Shown: positions 8,415 to 17,106 of the stretch, one piece after another | Layout: each line of letters begins with the position of its first letter | Position numbering within the stretch: position 1 is the stretch's first letter | DNA from: Croceibacterium mercuriale | Lineage (GTDB): Bacteria > Pseudomonadota > Alphaproteobacteria > Sphingomonadales > Sphingomonadaceae | Assembly (NCBI RefSeq): GCF_000802385.1 | Contig: NZ_JTDN01000001.1 | Coordinates: 1,061,501-1,125,500 of the forward strand | Direction of reading: 5' to 3' | Length of the DNA: 64,000 nucleotides | Translations under genes and position numbers: made by a program | Notes under the pieces: generated by a model | Told to the model about the DNA's origin: nothing | Databases searched by the model: none | Seen by the model: the letters and a program-made list of their open reading frames with translations, nothing else

Positions 8415-9608
8415 ATGATGGAAGTCGATCGGGCGCCGCGCGTGGCGCTGGTCATTCTGGCGCTCGCCATGGGCGCTTTCGCCATCGGCACGGCCGAATT
8501 CGCCGCGATGAGCCTGGTGCCGTTCTTCGCCCGTGACCTGGGGCTGACCGAGCCGCAGGCCGGCCACGCGATCAGCGCCTACGCGCTCGGCGTGGTGGTC
8601 GGGGCTCCGGTCATCGCCGTCCTGTCCGCGCGTATCGCCCGCCGACCGCTGCTGATGGGGCTGATGGGGCTGTTCGCGATCGGTAACGGCCTGTCCGCCT
8701 TTGCCGACAGCTATGGCGTGCTGCTGGCGTGCCGGTTCCTGGCCGGCCTGCCGCATGGCGCCTATTTCGGGATCGCCGCGCTTGTCGCCGCCTCGCAGGT
8801 CGCACCGGAGCGGCGGGCGCAATCGGTCGCCTGGGTGATGACGGGCCTGACGCTTGCGACAGTGATCGGCGTGCCGGCCGCCAATGCGCTGGGGCAGGTA
8901 CTCGGCTGGCGCAGCGGCTTCGCGATCGTGGCCGCTCTCGCGCTGCTGACCGTGGTGCTGGTCTTCCTGTTCGCGCCGCACCAGTCCGCCGACCGCGATG
9001 CCAGCCCCATGCGGGAGCTGGGTGCAATGCGGCGGCCGCAGGTGGTGCTGACGCTGCTGGTCGGCGCGATCGGCTTTGGCGGGCTGTTCTGCGTCTACAC
9101 CTATGTCGCATCCACCCTGATCCAGGTGACAGGCGTGCGCGAGGCGACGGTGCCGCTGGTCCTGGCGGTGTTCGGCGCCGGCATGACAGCCGGCAATCTG
9201 TTCTGGGCCTGGCTGGGCGATCGCATCGGCACACGCTCCGCCGTGATCGCGCTGGCGTTCAGCGCCGGTGCCTGCGCGCTGTTCCCAATGGCCGCCAGCA
9301 ATTTGTGGGCCCTGATCCCGGTCGTCGCCGCGATCGGCTTTTCCGGCGGCTGGGGTACGGTGCTGCAGGCCCGCCTGATGACCGTGGCGGGCGACGCACA
9401 GGCGCTGGCTGCCGCAGCGCATCACAGCGCCTTCAACTTCGCCAATGCGCTTGGCCCTTGGCTGGGCGGACTGGCGATCGGCGCCGGCTGGGGTCTGCCG
9501 GCGACCGGCTGGATCGGGACGGCACTGTCGCTGGCGGGGCTTGTTGTCCTGCTGCTGACGCTGGCCCTGTACCAGCGTCAGCGCACGGAAGTCGCCCTCA
9601 CCGCCTGA
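8415..9608 (+). CDS. MFS transporter, DHA1 / sugar-efflux type
   Basis: A 397-residue integral inner-membrane protein with twelve predicted hydrophobic segments. The first helix carries the GTAEFAAMSL signature of the AraJ/YdhP/PbuE branch of drug:H+ antiporters, and helix 4-5 has the RFLAGLPHGAYFG motif. Substrate unknown; family members export sugars, purines or drugs. The stop codon is immediately next to the stop of convergent proS with no bases between them, so no terminator separates them. Confidence 0.85.
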   Translation: MMEVDRAPRVALVILALAMGAFAIGTAEFAAMSLVPFFARDLGLTEPQAGHAISAYALGVVVGAPVIAVLSARIARRPLLMGLMGLFAIGNGLSAFADSYGVLLACRFLAGLPHGAYFGIAALVAASQVAPERRAQSVAWVMTGLTLATVIGVPAANALGQVLGWRSGFAIVAALALLTVVLVFLFAPHQSADRDASPMRELGAMRRPQVVLTLLVGAIGFGGLFCVYTYVASTLIQVTGVREATVPLVLAVFGAGMTAGNLFWAWLGDRIGTRSAVIALAFSAGACALFPMAASNLWALIPVVAAIGFSGGWGTVLQARLMTVAGDAQALAAAAHHSAFNFANALGPWLGGLAIGAGWGLPATGWIGTALSLAGLVVLLLTLALYQRQRTEVALTA

Positions 9609-11150
9609 TCAGTAGGCGCGGGCGACCAGGATCCGCTCGACCGCAGGCGCGCCGGTGAAGAGGCATGGTCCGTCGGCGGCGGCAGCATCCAGCGGCACGT
9701 TGCGGAAGGTCAGCTTCAGCGCCTTAAGACGCTCGACGACCTGCTCCAGTTCGGTGCCGGTAGGCCGCGCCCACTGCACCTCGGCCCAGCCCGGCTGGTG
9801 CTGGTCCTCGGCAAAGAAGGCGGCCAGCTGCTCGAACCCGGTGATCCCGCGCTCAATGCGGGCGTCACGCTGCTCCACCGCACCAGCGAACATGCTGGCC
9901 TGAATGTCTGCCAGGACGGCCGAGAGCGAACCGGTGGCCTCCTCGCGTTGCGGATTGGTGAAATCAGCCTTGCCGGCCGCGTTCCACAGCCGGTCGCGCC
10001 GCAGCAGGCTGACGCGCCCCTGCTCCATGTCGCGCGGGCCGACCTCGATGATGACCGGCGCACCGCGGCGCACCCAATCCCACCGCTTCGCCGCCACCTT
10101 GCCCGGTCGGCTGTCCAGCAGGATTCGCAGCTTCTCGTCGAACGCCCACTCCTTGGTGGCAGCGATCTTCAACGCCTCGCAATATTCCAGCAGCGCAGCG
10201 TCCCCGTCATCCCCGCGCAGCATGGGCAGGATAACCACCTGCCACGGCGCGATCTGCGGCGGTACGCGCAACCCGTCATCATCACCGTGCGTCATGATCA
10301 GGCCGCCGATCATGCGCGTCGACATGCCCCAGCTGACTGTATGCGCCAGCTGCTGGGTGCCTTCGCGATCCTGGAAGCGGATGCCCGACGCATCGGCAAA
10401 GCTGGTGCCCAGATAATGCGAGGTGCCCGCCTGCAGCGCCTTGCCGTCCTGCATCATAGCCTCGATCGACCAGGTCTCCACCGCGCCCGGGAAACGCTCG
10501 TTCTCCGGCTTCTCACCGGCGATGACCGGGATGGCGCACTGGTCCTGCGCGAAAGCGCGGTACATTTCCAGCGCACGCATGGTTTCGATCCGGGCATCCT
10601 CGGAAGTCTCGTGCGCGGTATGGCCTTCCTGCCACAGGAATTCGCTGGTGCGCAGGAACATGCGGGTGCGCATCTCCCAGCGCACCACATTGGCCCACTG
10701 GTTGATCTTCAACGGCAGGTCGCGCCAGCTTTGCACCCAGCGCGCCATGGCATCGCCGATGATGGTCTCGCTGGTGGGCCGCACGATCAGCGGTTCTTCC
10801 AGCTTGGCCTCCGGATCGGGCACCAGCCCGCCCTTGCCGTCCGCGATCAGGCGATGATGGGTAACAACCGCCATCTCCTTGGCGAAGCCTTCGACATGCG
10901 CCGCCTCGCGCGTGAAATTGGCCAGCGGGATGAACAGCGGAAAGTAGGCGTTGTCAACGCCGGCATCCTTGATGCGGGCATCCAGCAGACGCTGCATCCG
11001 TTCCCAGATGCCGTACCCCCATGGTTTGATGACCATGCAGCCGCGCACACCGGATTCCTCCGCCAGATCGGCAGCGGATACGACTTCCTGGTACCAGCCG
11101 GCGAAATCGTCGGCGCGGCGGGTGGTCAGGGCGTGGCGGATGGCGGACAT
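9609..11150 (-). CDS. proS: prolyl-tRNA synthetase, archaeal/eukaryote-type
   Basis: Charges tRNA-Pro. 513 residues. Class II motif 2 reads RTSEFLWQEGHTAH, diagnostic of the archaeal/eukaryotic ('type 3') ProRS rather than the bacterial form (which has a RGREFLMKDAYSF-like motif). There is no bacterial editing insertion between motifs 2 and 3, and a C-terminal extension beyond the anticodon-binding domain ends near ERILVARAY. Apparently the sole ProRS gene here. Start MSAIRHALTTRRADDFAGW is conserved for the type. It follows phaR on the same strand after 103 bp. Confidence 0.93.
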   Translation of the reverse strand: MSAIRHALTTRRADDFAGWYQEVVSAADLAEESGVRGCMVIKPWGYGIWERMQRLLDARIKDAGVDNAYFPLFIPLANFTREAAHVEGFAKEMAVVTHHRLIADGKGGLVPDPEAKLEEPLIVRPTSETIIGDAMARWVQSWRDLPLKINQWANVVRWEMRTRMFLRTSEFLWQEGHTAHETSEDARIETMRALEMYRAFAQDQCAIPVIAGEKPENERFPGAVETWSIEAMMQDGKALQAGTSHYLGTSFADASGIRFQDREGTQQLAHTVSWGMSTRMIGGLIMTHGDDDGLRVPPQIAPWQVVILPMLRGDDGDAALLEYCEALKIAATKEWAFDEKLRILLDSRPGKVAAKRWDWVRRGAPVIIEVGPRDMEQGRVSLLRRDRLWNAAGKADFTNPQREEATGSLSAVLADIQASMFAGAVEQRDARIERGITGFEQLAAFFAEDQHQPGWAEVQWARPTGTELEQVVERLKALKLTFRNVPLDAAAADGPCLFTGAPAVERILVARAY

Positions 11151-11253
11151 GGCAGGCTTTCGGCTGGGGTCGGATGGAGGCGGGCCTTGCCCGCGCTTGC
11201 CCGACCTGTCGAGGGGGCAAACGCTGGGAGCACCCGCCCCTGCCCCCTGCGGC

Positions 11254-11850
11254 TTACTTGCCCAGTTCGTCCAGCTTCTTCTGCATGGCTTCCATCTGCG
11301 CCTTCAGCAGCTTCAGCTCGCTGTCACCGGCGGCCGCAGTCGGCGCCGCAGCCGCAGACTGCGCCTCGGCAGCCCGGCTGGCCCGTCCCGCCGGCGGCAT
11401 GAAGGCTTCGGCCGCGGCCTGGATCATGGCCATGTTGGTTTCGGTGATCTTGGTAAAGGCATCGGAGCCGGGCGTCGCGCCCCAGCTATCCTGCAGCTTG
11501 CGCTGGTTCTGCCGGAAGTTGTCCATCGCTGCTTCCAGATAGGACGGCATCATCGCCTGCATGGAATTGCCATACATGCCGATCAGCTGGCGCAGGAAGC
11601 TGATCGGCAGCATCTGCTCGCCCTGCGATTCCTCTTCCATGATGATCTGGGTCAGGATGGCGTGCGTGATATCGCCGCCAGTCTTCGCGTCGAGCACCCG
11701 AAAATCGAGGCCTTCACGGGTCATGCGCGAAAGATCATCCAGCGTGATGTAGCTGGATGTGCTGGTATTATAGAGCCGCCGATTGGCGTATTTCTTGATG
11801 ACAATAGGCTCCGCTCTGGGTTCTGCCCTGTCCGCGTCCTCTGCTGCCAT
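11254..11850 (-). CDS. phaR: polyhydroxyalkanoate synthesis repressor PhaR
   Basis: DNA- and PHA-binding regulator of granule proteins. 198 residues. The N-terminal PHB_acc_N domain is unmistakable (IVIKKYANRRLYNTSTS, ITLDDLSRM), followed by the PHB_acc region (EEESQGEQMLPISFLRQLI) and a C-terminal coiled-coil (ELKLLKAQMEAMQKKLDELGK). It implies a PHA cycle, although no pha biosynthesis gene is in the window. A palindrome cluster lies immediately upstream (11876-11911). PhaR is known to autoregulate in other species; that is likely here. Confidence 0.93.
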   Translation of the reverse strand: MAAEDADRAEPRAEPIVIKKYANRRLYNTSTSSYITLDDLSRMTREGLDFRVLDAKTGGDITHAILTQIIMEEESQGEQMLPISFLRQLIGMYGNSMQAMMPSYLEAAMDNFRQNQRKLQDSWGATPGSDAFTKITETNMAMIQAAAEAFMPPAGRASRAAEAQSAAAAPTAAAGDSELKLLKAQMEAMQKKLDELGK

Positions 11851-11875
11851 GCGGCATCCCCTTACGTTTGCGACG

Positions 11876-11911
11876 ATGCTGCACTTAGCATTTGCAGCAT
11901 ATGCGGTGCAA
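11876..11911. promoter_or_regulatory. nested palindromes, candidate PhaR operator
   Basis: ATGCTGC (11876-11882) pairs with GCAGCAT (11894-11900) across 11 nt, and overlaps TTGCA (11892-11896), the palindrome GCATATGC (11897-11904) and TGCAA (11907-11911). The cluster lies 26-61 bp upstream of phaR. PhaR proteins are reported to bind TGC/GCA-rich palindromes, so autoregulation is the natural reading. Confidence 0.5.
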
Positions 11912-11923
11912 CAAAATGCTCGC

Positions 11924-12973
11924 CTAATCGGTTACAAAGCGTTCCAACCTGGGACCGAGCAAGGTGAGCAACTCATATTGCGTGAGTTGGCCGCCCTGCG
12001 CAGCAACAGGCAGGCTGTAGGGCAGATCCAGCCAGTCGCCCGGGCCAAGATCGGGGATAGCGGACAGATCGACCACCACCATGTCCATCGACACCCGCCC
12101 CAGCAGCGGCAGCTGCTCGGCCCCGGCCTGCAGCATGCCCCGGCCGTCCCAGCTGCGCAGGTATCCATCGGCATAGCCCAACGCCACGGTGGCGACCCGC
12201 ATCGCATGCGGCGCCACGAACACACCCCCATAACCGACGTGATCCCCCGTCTGCAGCTGACGAACCTGCATGATGCGCACCTGTGGAAAGGCGACCTGCC
12301 GGATCGCGTCCGCCAGTTCGGCCCGCGGTACGCCGCCATACAGGGCAATACCGGGCCGGGTCAGGTCAAAGGCATAGTCCCGCCCCAGCGCAATCCCGGC
12401 GCTGTTGGCGAACGCGCGCCGCTGTGCCGTCCGGGCGGCGGCCACCTGCGCGAACAGGCTAAGCTGCTGGCGGTTCTGCACGCTATCCTCGTCTGCCGAA
12501 GCCAGATGGGAGTGGAGCGTATGCACCCGGAGCCGCGCAATGTCCGGCTCGGCCAGCTGTGAGGGCGGCAGGCCGAGCCGGTTCATGCCCGTGTCGACCA
12601 TCAGGTCGCATGCGCCCCCACCGAGCGCCAGCCACAGCCGTGCCTGCTGCACGCTGTTGATGACCGGCCGCACACCTGTGGCATGGGCGAAAGCGGCATC
12701 TTCGGTCGTGACCGGCCCATGCAGCACGGCGACCTGCGAAGGTGGCACATGGTCCAGCATCGCCGCCACTTCACACCAATGCGCGACAAAGAAGTCGCGG
12801 GCGCCGGCATCACGCAGGATCGGCACGGCGTGCGCGACACCCAAGCCATAGGCATCCGCCTTCACCGCAGCCCCGGCGCTCGCCGTGCCCGACATGCCAT
12901 CGAGGACGCGCCAGTTGCCGGCGAGCGCCGCACGGTCGATACGCAGGCGCAAGGGTGCGGGGGGTGACTGCAT
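11924..12973 (-). CDS. alr: alanine racemase
   Basis: PLP enzyme making D-alanine for peptidoglycan. 349 residues, normal length. The PLP lysine is K38 in AVKADAYGLG; the second-base region is HVGYGGVFVAPHAMRV with the catalytic Tyr; VALGYADGYLR follows. ATG at 12973 shares its A with the stop of the upstream transporter gene (TGATG), so translation is coupled. It is 73 bp before phaR and convergently unrelated to it. Physical coupling with a transporter hints that the transported solute and alanine metabolism are linked, which is inference. Confidence 0.93.
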   Translation of the reverse strand: MQSPPAPLRLRIDRAALAGNWRVLDGMSGTASAGAAVKADAYGLGVAHAVPILRDAGARDFFVAHWCEVAAMLDHVPPSQVAVLHGPVTTEDAAFAHATGVRPVINSVQQARLWLALGGGACDLMVDTGMNRLGLPPSQLAEPDIARLRVHTLHSHLASADEDSVQNRQQLSLFAQVAAARTAQRRAFANSAGIALGRDYAFDLTRPGIALYGGVPRAELADAIRQVAFPQVRIMQVRQLQTGDHVGYGGVFVAPHAMRVATVALGYADGYLRSWDGRGMLQAGAEQLPLLGRVSMDMVVVDLSAIPDLGPGDWLDLPYSLPVAAQGGQLTQYELLTLLGPRLERFVTD

Positions 12974-14586
12974 CAGGCTCGGTCTTCTTCCACGAAATCG
13001 CGCGGCGGCCCCTTGGGCAGGCCGAACCAGGCGACCACCAGTGCCACGACCAGCAGCACGAACGTGTACCACAGCCCGGCCAGCAGATCACCCGTGCGCG
13101 CAACGATATAGGCGGAGATCAACGGCAGGAATCCCCCGAAGTACCCAGCCCCGACGTGGTAGGGGATGGACATGGAGGAATACCGGATCCGCGCCGGAAA
13201 CATCTCCGTCAGCAAGGCCGCCACCGGCCCGAATGTCGCGCCGGTCAGCGCGCCCAGCACGAAGACGATCAGCACGATCCCGATCATGTTGGCCGCGGGC
13301 GGTACCTGGTCCGGGCCGGTGAAGCCGCGCGCCGCCAGTTCGCGTTCGATCAGCGCCAGATTGCCATCCGTGTCCGGACCCAGGCCGAAGCGTGCCGGGC
13401 CGAAACCGACCGACAGCGCCGACGCCTCGCCCGCTTCATATGGAATACCGCGATCGGCCAGGCTGGCCAGCAATCGCGCGCACTCGCTTGCCTGCCGGCT
13501 GGCCAGCGGGTCGTACGCGCAGCCCGGACCCGCAAAGGTGATCGGATGCGCGCGCTGCGCCGCCGCCAGCGGCGGATTGGCCAGCGCGCCAAGGCCCCAG
13601 AAGAGCGGGAACAGCAACACGATGGCCGCGAGATAGCCCCACAAGATCGGCTTGCGGCGTCCGATCCGATCGGACAGGCGACCGAACCACACCAGCGTAC
13701 CAACGGAGGCAAGCGCGCCGATGCCCACCAGCACCTCGGCCACGGTATCGTCCACCCGCATCGGTCCCTTCAGGAACGATAGCGAGGCGAACACTGCCGT
13801 GTAGAACGTGATCGTCAGGCCGCATGTCACCCCGAACAGCGCCACCAGGATCCGGCGCTTGTTGCCGGAATAGGTGAAGCTTTCCACGAACGGGTTGGCG
13901 CTGGTCCGCCCTTCCGCCTTCATGGCGCGGAATACCGGGCTCTCCTTCAGCTTCAGACGCATCCACAAGGAGATGGCGAGCAGCGCGATTGACAGCAGGA
14001 ACGGCACACGCCAACCCCAGGCGGCGAACTCCTCCGCCGGGATCAGGGCGCGGCAGCCGAGCACCACCGCGACGCTGAGCACGAAACCGGCAACCACGCT
14101 GGCCTGGATGAAGCCGGTATAGAAGCCGCGCTTCTCCGGCGGGGAATGTTCCGCCACATAGGTCGCCGCCCCGCCATATTCGCCGCCCAGCGCAAGCCCC
14201 TGCGCAATGCGGAGCAGGATCACGATCACCGGAGCGGCCAGGCCGATCGAAGTCTCGGCCGGGATCAGCCCGACGCCTGCCGTGGCGATGCCCATCAGCA
14301 CCACCGTCACCAGGAAGGTGTATTTGCGCCCCAGCCGGTCACCCCAGTAGCCGAACAGCACCGCACCCAGCGGGCGGAAGCCGAACCCGATGGCGAACCC
14401 CGCCCAGGTGAGCAGCAGCGACAGCGTGGCATTGTCGCTGGGGAAGAACGCCGCCGCGATGAACGGCGCCAGCGTGCCATAGATGAAGAAGTCGTACCAT
14501 TCGAACAATGTACCGGCGGAGGATGCGGCGATGACCAGCCGGATCTCCTTCGCGTCCGGCGCATGCGTGATCGCCTCACTCGCCAT
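12973..14586 (-). CDS. MHS-family MFS transporter with a large periplasmic insert
   Basis: A 537-residue metabolite:H+ symporter of the MHS branch (proline/betaine, citrate, alpha-ketoglutarate and similar). Start MASEAITHAPDAKEIRLV follows GGGAGGGTGACA. Family motifs: SSAGTLFEWYDFFIYGTLAP in helix 1, GYWGDRLGRKYTF, GGEYGGAATYVAEH, and SDRIGRRKP. A 90-residue insertion lies between predicted helices 9 and 10, on the periplasmic side, and carries two Cys (GPGCAYD and SECARLL). Coupled to alr downstream. Substrate unknown. Confidence 0.85.
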   Translation of the reverse strand: MASEAITHAPDAKEIRLVIAASSAGTLFEWYDFFIYGTLAPFIAAAFFPSDNATLSLLLTWAGFAIGFGFRPLGAVLFGYWGDRLGRKYTFLVTVVLMGIATAGVGLIPAETSIGLAAPVIVILLRIAQGLALGGEYGGAATYVAEHSPPEKRGFYTGFIQASVVAGFVLSVAVVLGCRALIPAEEFAAWGWRVPFLLSIALLAISLWMRLKLKESPVFRAMKAEGRTSANPFVESFTYSGNKRRILVALFGVTCGLTITFYTAVFASLSFLKGPMRVDDTVAEVLVGIGALASVGTLVWFGRLSDRIGRRKPILWGYLAAIVLLFPLFWGLGALANPPLAAAQRAHPITFAGPGCAYDPLASRQASECARLLASLADRGIPYEAGEASALSVGFGPARFGLGPDTDGNLALIERELAARGFTGPDQVPPAANMIGIVLIVFVLGALTGATFGPVAALLTEMFPARIRYSSMSIPYHVGAGYFGGFLPLISAYIVARTGDLLAGLWYTFVLLVVALVVAWFGLPKGPPRDFVEEDRA

Positions 14587-14588
14587 TG

Positions 14589-15050
14589 TCACCCTCCCCT
14601 GCAGTGCTGGCTGACGGTTAGGCCGGGGACGGCGCGCGCGAACAGGGCGGAAGCCGCCGCCTGCCACGGCAGCAGGATGGCGCCGTGCCGGCCCGGATAG
14701 GCGCGCGCAGGTTCCAGCATGGCAAGATCCCGCCAGCCCGGCAACGCGGCTTCGCCGGCCAGCCATTGCGCAATCCGGGTCTGCGCTGCGAGGATCGTAT
14801 CCGCGTTCTGTCCGATGGCATCGCGGGCGAACAGGGCAGCCGCCGCCTGACCGATGGCACAGGCACGTACCTGCAAGCCCAGGGCTTCGACCCGTCCGGC
14901 AGCATCGAGCCTCAGGCCGATGCTCAATGTGCTGCCGCACGCCGATGCGCGCGCATCACCGGCAAGCGAGGCATCAGCAAGCGGCGGAAAGGCGGCAAGC
15001 TCTACCGCCAGACCCAGCACCTCTGCCGTGTAGAGCTTCGCCGCACTCAC
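14589..15050 (-). CDS. IscU/NifU-like Fe-S scaffold protein
   Basis: A 153-residue protein with three cysteines placed as in IscU/SufU/NifU scaffolds: C38 (ASACGST), C64 (VRACAIGQAA) and C150 (SQHCRGG). The ACAIGQAAAALF block matches the scaffold family's second-Cys region. GTG at 15050 overlaps the cvpA stop (GTGA), so this start is favoured. It stands next to cvpA, away from isc/suf genes, so it may serve a separate delivery route or be a paralogue. The scaffold function is inferred from cysteine placement. Confidence 0.75.
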   Translation of the reverse strand: MSAAKLYTAEVLGLAVELAAFPPLADASLAGDARASACGSTLSIGLRLDAAGRVEALGLQVRACAIGQAAAALFARDAIGQNADTILAAQTRIAQWLAGEAALPGWRDLAMLEPARAYPGRHGAILLPWQAAASALFARAVPGLTVSQHCRGG

Positions 15051-15568
15051 GTCGCCGCGTCCTCCACCCCGTCCAGCATGGCGCGCTGTTCGCGGATGAG
15101 ATCGACCATCCAGTCGGCACTGGCATTGACGAGCGGATAGGTCCGCGCCTCGATCAGCCAGTCTGGCCGGCCACTTGCACCCCAGATCGTGTCGTAGCCG
15201 AGCACCAGCAGCGAAAAGGCCATGATGACGATGACGAAGCCCTTCAGCATGCCGAAGCCGAACCCCAGCACGCGATCGAACGGCGCCAGCGCGGACCGGC
15301 GGGAGTTCTTGCCCGCATGAGTGGCAAGCAGTCGCAGGCCCAGATACGGCACCAGCAGCAGCACGGCAAAGGCCAGCACGGCCGCACCCGATGTGCTGCC
15401 GACCGGATCGACCAACCATTGCGTCAGGTCGGTATGGAACAGGCGGATGGCGATGATCGCCACGATCCAGGCGGCCAGCGACAGCGCCTCCTGCACGAAG
15501 CCGCGTGACAGGCCGCCAACGGCACAGAACCCCACCACCAGCAGCGCGAAGATGTCGAAACCCGTCAT
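15047..15568 (-). CDS. cvpA: CvpA family membrane protein
   Basis: A 173-residue inner-membrane protein with four hydrophobic helices: residues 5-25, 30-48, 62-84 and 103-124. The N-terminus MTGFDIFALLVVGFCAVGGLSRGFVQE is typical of CvpA. In enterobacteria CvpA is needed for colicin V export and bile resistance; here the role is unknown. It is 11 bp downstream of radA and overlaps the Fe-S scaffold gene by 4 bp (GTGA). Confidence 0.85.
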   Translation of the reverse strand: MTGFDIFALLVVGFCAVGGLSRGFVQEALSLAAWIVAIIAIRLFHTDLTQWLVDPVGSTSGAAVLAFAVLLLVPYLGLRLLATHAGKNSRRSALAPFDRVLGFGFGMLKGFVIVIMAFSLLVLGYDTIWGASGRPDWLIEARTYPLVNASADWMVDLIREQRAMLDGVEDAAT

Positions 15569-15579
15569 GGTCGCAGTGC

Positions 15580-16947
15580 CTATTGCCCGCCCATGATCCG
15601 GTCAACGAGGTTGGCGAGGCTGTTGAGGTGGCGATTGTGCAGGCTCGCCCCGGCCTTTGCATTGTCCACCGGTCCGTTGCCCTGGTCGAAGCCGAGCTTG
15701 GCCGCCTCCCGCAGACGCAAGGGCGCATGTGCCACCGCGCGCACTTCGCCCGACAGCGAGACCTCGCCGAACCAGATCGCCCGCAACGGCAGCGGCTTGT
15801 CCGCCAGCGCGCTGACCAGCGCGGCGGCCACGGCCAGGTCAGCCGCCGGGTCGGACAGGCGATAGCCGCCAGCGACGTTCAGATAGACCTCGGCGCTGGA
15901 GAAACTCAGCCCGCAGCGTGCTTCCAGCACCGCCAGCAGCATGGCCAGCCGGCCACTGTCCCAGCCGACCACTGCGCGGCGCGGCGTGGCGCCCGATTGC
16001 AGGCGCACGATCAGCGCCTGGATCTCGACCAGCACCGGCCGGGTACCTTCCATTGCGGGGAACACGGATGTGCCGGCGACCGGGTCCTCCCGGCCGGACA
16101 GGAACAGGGTGGAAGGATTGGCGACCTCCTCCAGCCCTTCGCTCTCCATCGCGAACACGCCGATCTCGTCCACCGCGCCGAAGCGGTTCTTCAGGCTGCG
16201 GAGAATGCGATATTGGTGGCTCCGCTCACCTTCGAAGCTCATAACCACGTCGACCATGTGCTCGAGCACGCGGGGGCCGGCGATCGTGCCGTCCTTGGTG
16301 ACATGGCCGACCAGTACCAGCGCGACGCCGTTCTCCTTGGCGTAACGGATCAGCTCGAACGCGGATGCGCGCACCTGGCTGACGGTACCAGGCGCTCCCT
16401 CGATCGTGTCGGAATGCATGGTCTGGATCGAATCGACGATCAGCAAGGCGGGCGGCTCGTCATCATGCAACGTGGTCAGGATGTCGCGAACGTTGGTGGC
16501 GGCCGCCAGCTTCAGCGGTGCGTCGGCTAGGCCCAGCCGCACGGCACGCAGGCGCACCTGCCCGGTCGCTTCCTCGCCGCTGATATACACCGCCTGCGCA
16601 CCGCTGCGGGCCACACTGGCCGCCGCCTGCAGCAGCAGCGTCGACTTGCCGATCCCCGGTTCGCCACCCATCAGGATGGCGGAACCGGGCACGATGCCGC
16701 CGCCCAGCGCCCGGTCGAACTCCGCCAGACCTGTCGTGCGGCGGGAGAGCGGCACGGTGGGTGCATCGAGTGCCTCGAACGTGACTGCACGGCCGCCGGT
16801 GGAGAGGTCATGCTTTGTCGAGAACACCGTGGCCGGCGCATCCTCCACCAGCGTGTTCCATTGCGAGCAGTCGACGCACTGCCCCTGCCAACGATGCGCG
16901 ACACTGCCGCATTCGGTGCAGACATACCGTCGCTTCGCCTTGGCCAT
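15580..16947 (-). CDS. radA: DNA repair protein RadA
   Basis: RecA-like ATPase that promotes branch migration during recombination. 455 residues. N-terminal zinc ribbon C10/C13/C24/C27, Walker A GGEPGIGKSTL, the RadA-specific LKNRFGAVDE, and a C-terminal Lon-like domain (SSAEVYLNVAGGYRL, DLAVAAALVSA). ATG at 16947 gives the usual MAKAKRRYVC start; an ATG three codons upstream (16956) is possible. First gene of the radA-cvpA-scaffold unit. Confidence 0.95.
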   Translation of the reverse strand: MAKAKRRYVCTECGSVAHRWQGQCVDCSQWNTLVEDAPATVFSTKHDLSTGGRAVTFEALDAPTVPLSRRTTGLAEFDRALGGGIVPGSAILMGGEPGIGKSTLLLQAAASVARSGAQAVYISGEEATGQVRLRAVRLGLADAPLKLAAATNVRDILTTLHDDEPPALLIVDSIQTMHSDTIEGAPGTVSQVRASAFELIRYAKENGVALVLVGHVTKDGTIAGPRVLEHMVDVVMSFEGERSHQYRILRSLKNRFGAVDEIGVFAMESEGLEEVANPSTLFLSGREDPVAGTSVFPAMEGTRPVLVEIQALIVRLQSGATPRRAVVGWDSGRLAMLLAVLEARCGLSFSSAEVYLNVAGGYRLSDPAADLAVAAALVSALADKPLPLRAIWFGEVSLSGEVRAVAHAPLRLREAAKLGFDQGNGPVDNAKAGASLHNRHLNSLANLVDRIMGGQ

Positions 16948-17106
16948 GCCGATCATCTATGCCGAACAGACGGAGAACGCAAGATCCAGGCCATCAAGTT
17001 GCCGGCGCCATCTTTGCCTTTGTGGCCGCTCGCGAAGAGGAGTAGAAGAATGAGGCACACGCGTAACGAAGAAGGGCGCACGTAGGGCAGTATCAGGGAG
17101 GGACAT

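Noticed and set aside
11180-11194. GCGGGC-CTT-GCCCGC hairpin between phaR and proS
   Set aside because: Short, no U-run, and such stems are common in this GC-rich DNA; reported nowhere as a terminator.
17050-17085. 11-codon ORF MRHTRNEEGRT with AGGAG upstream of the NlpC/P60-like gene
   Set aside because: Too short and composition uninformative; could be a leader peptide but there is no supporting structure.
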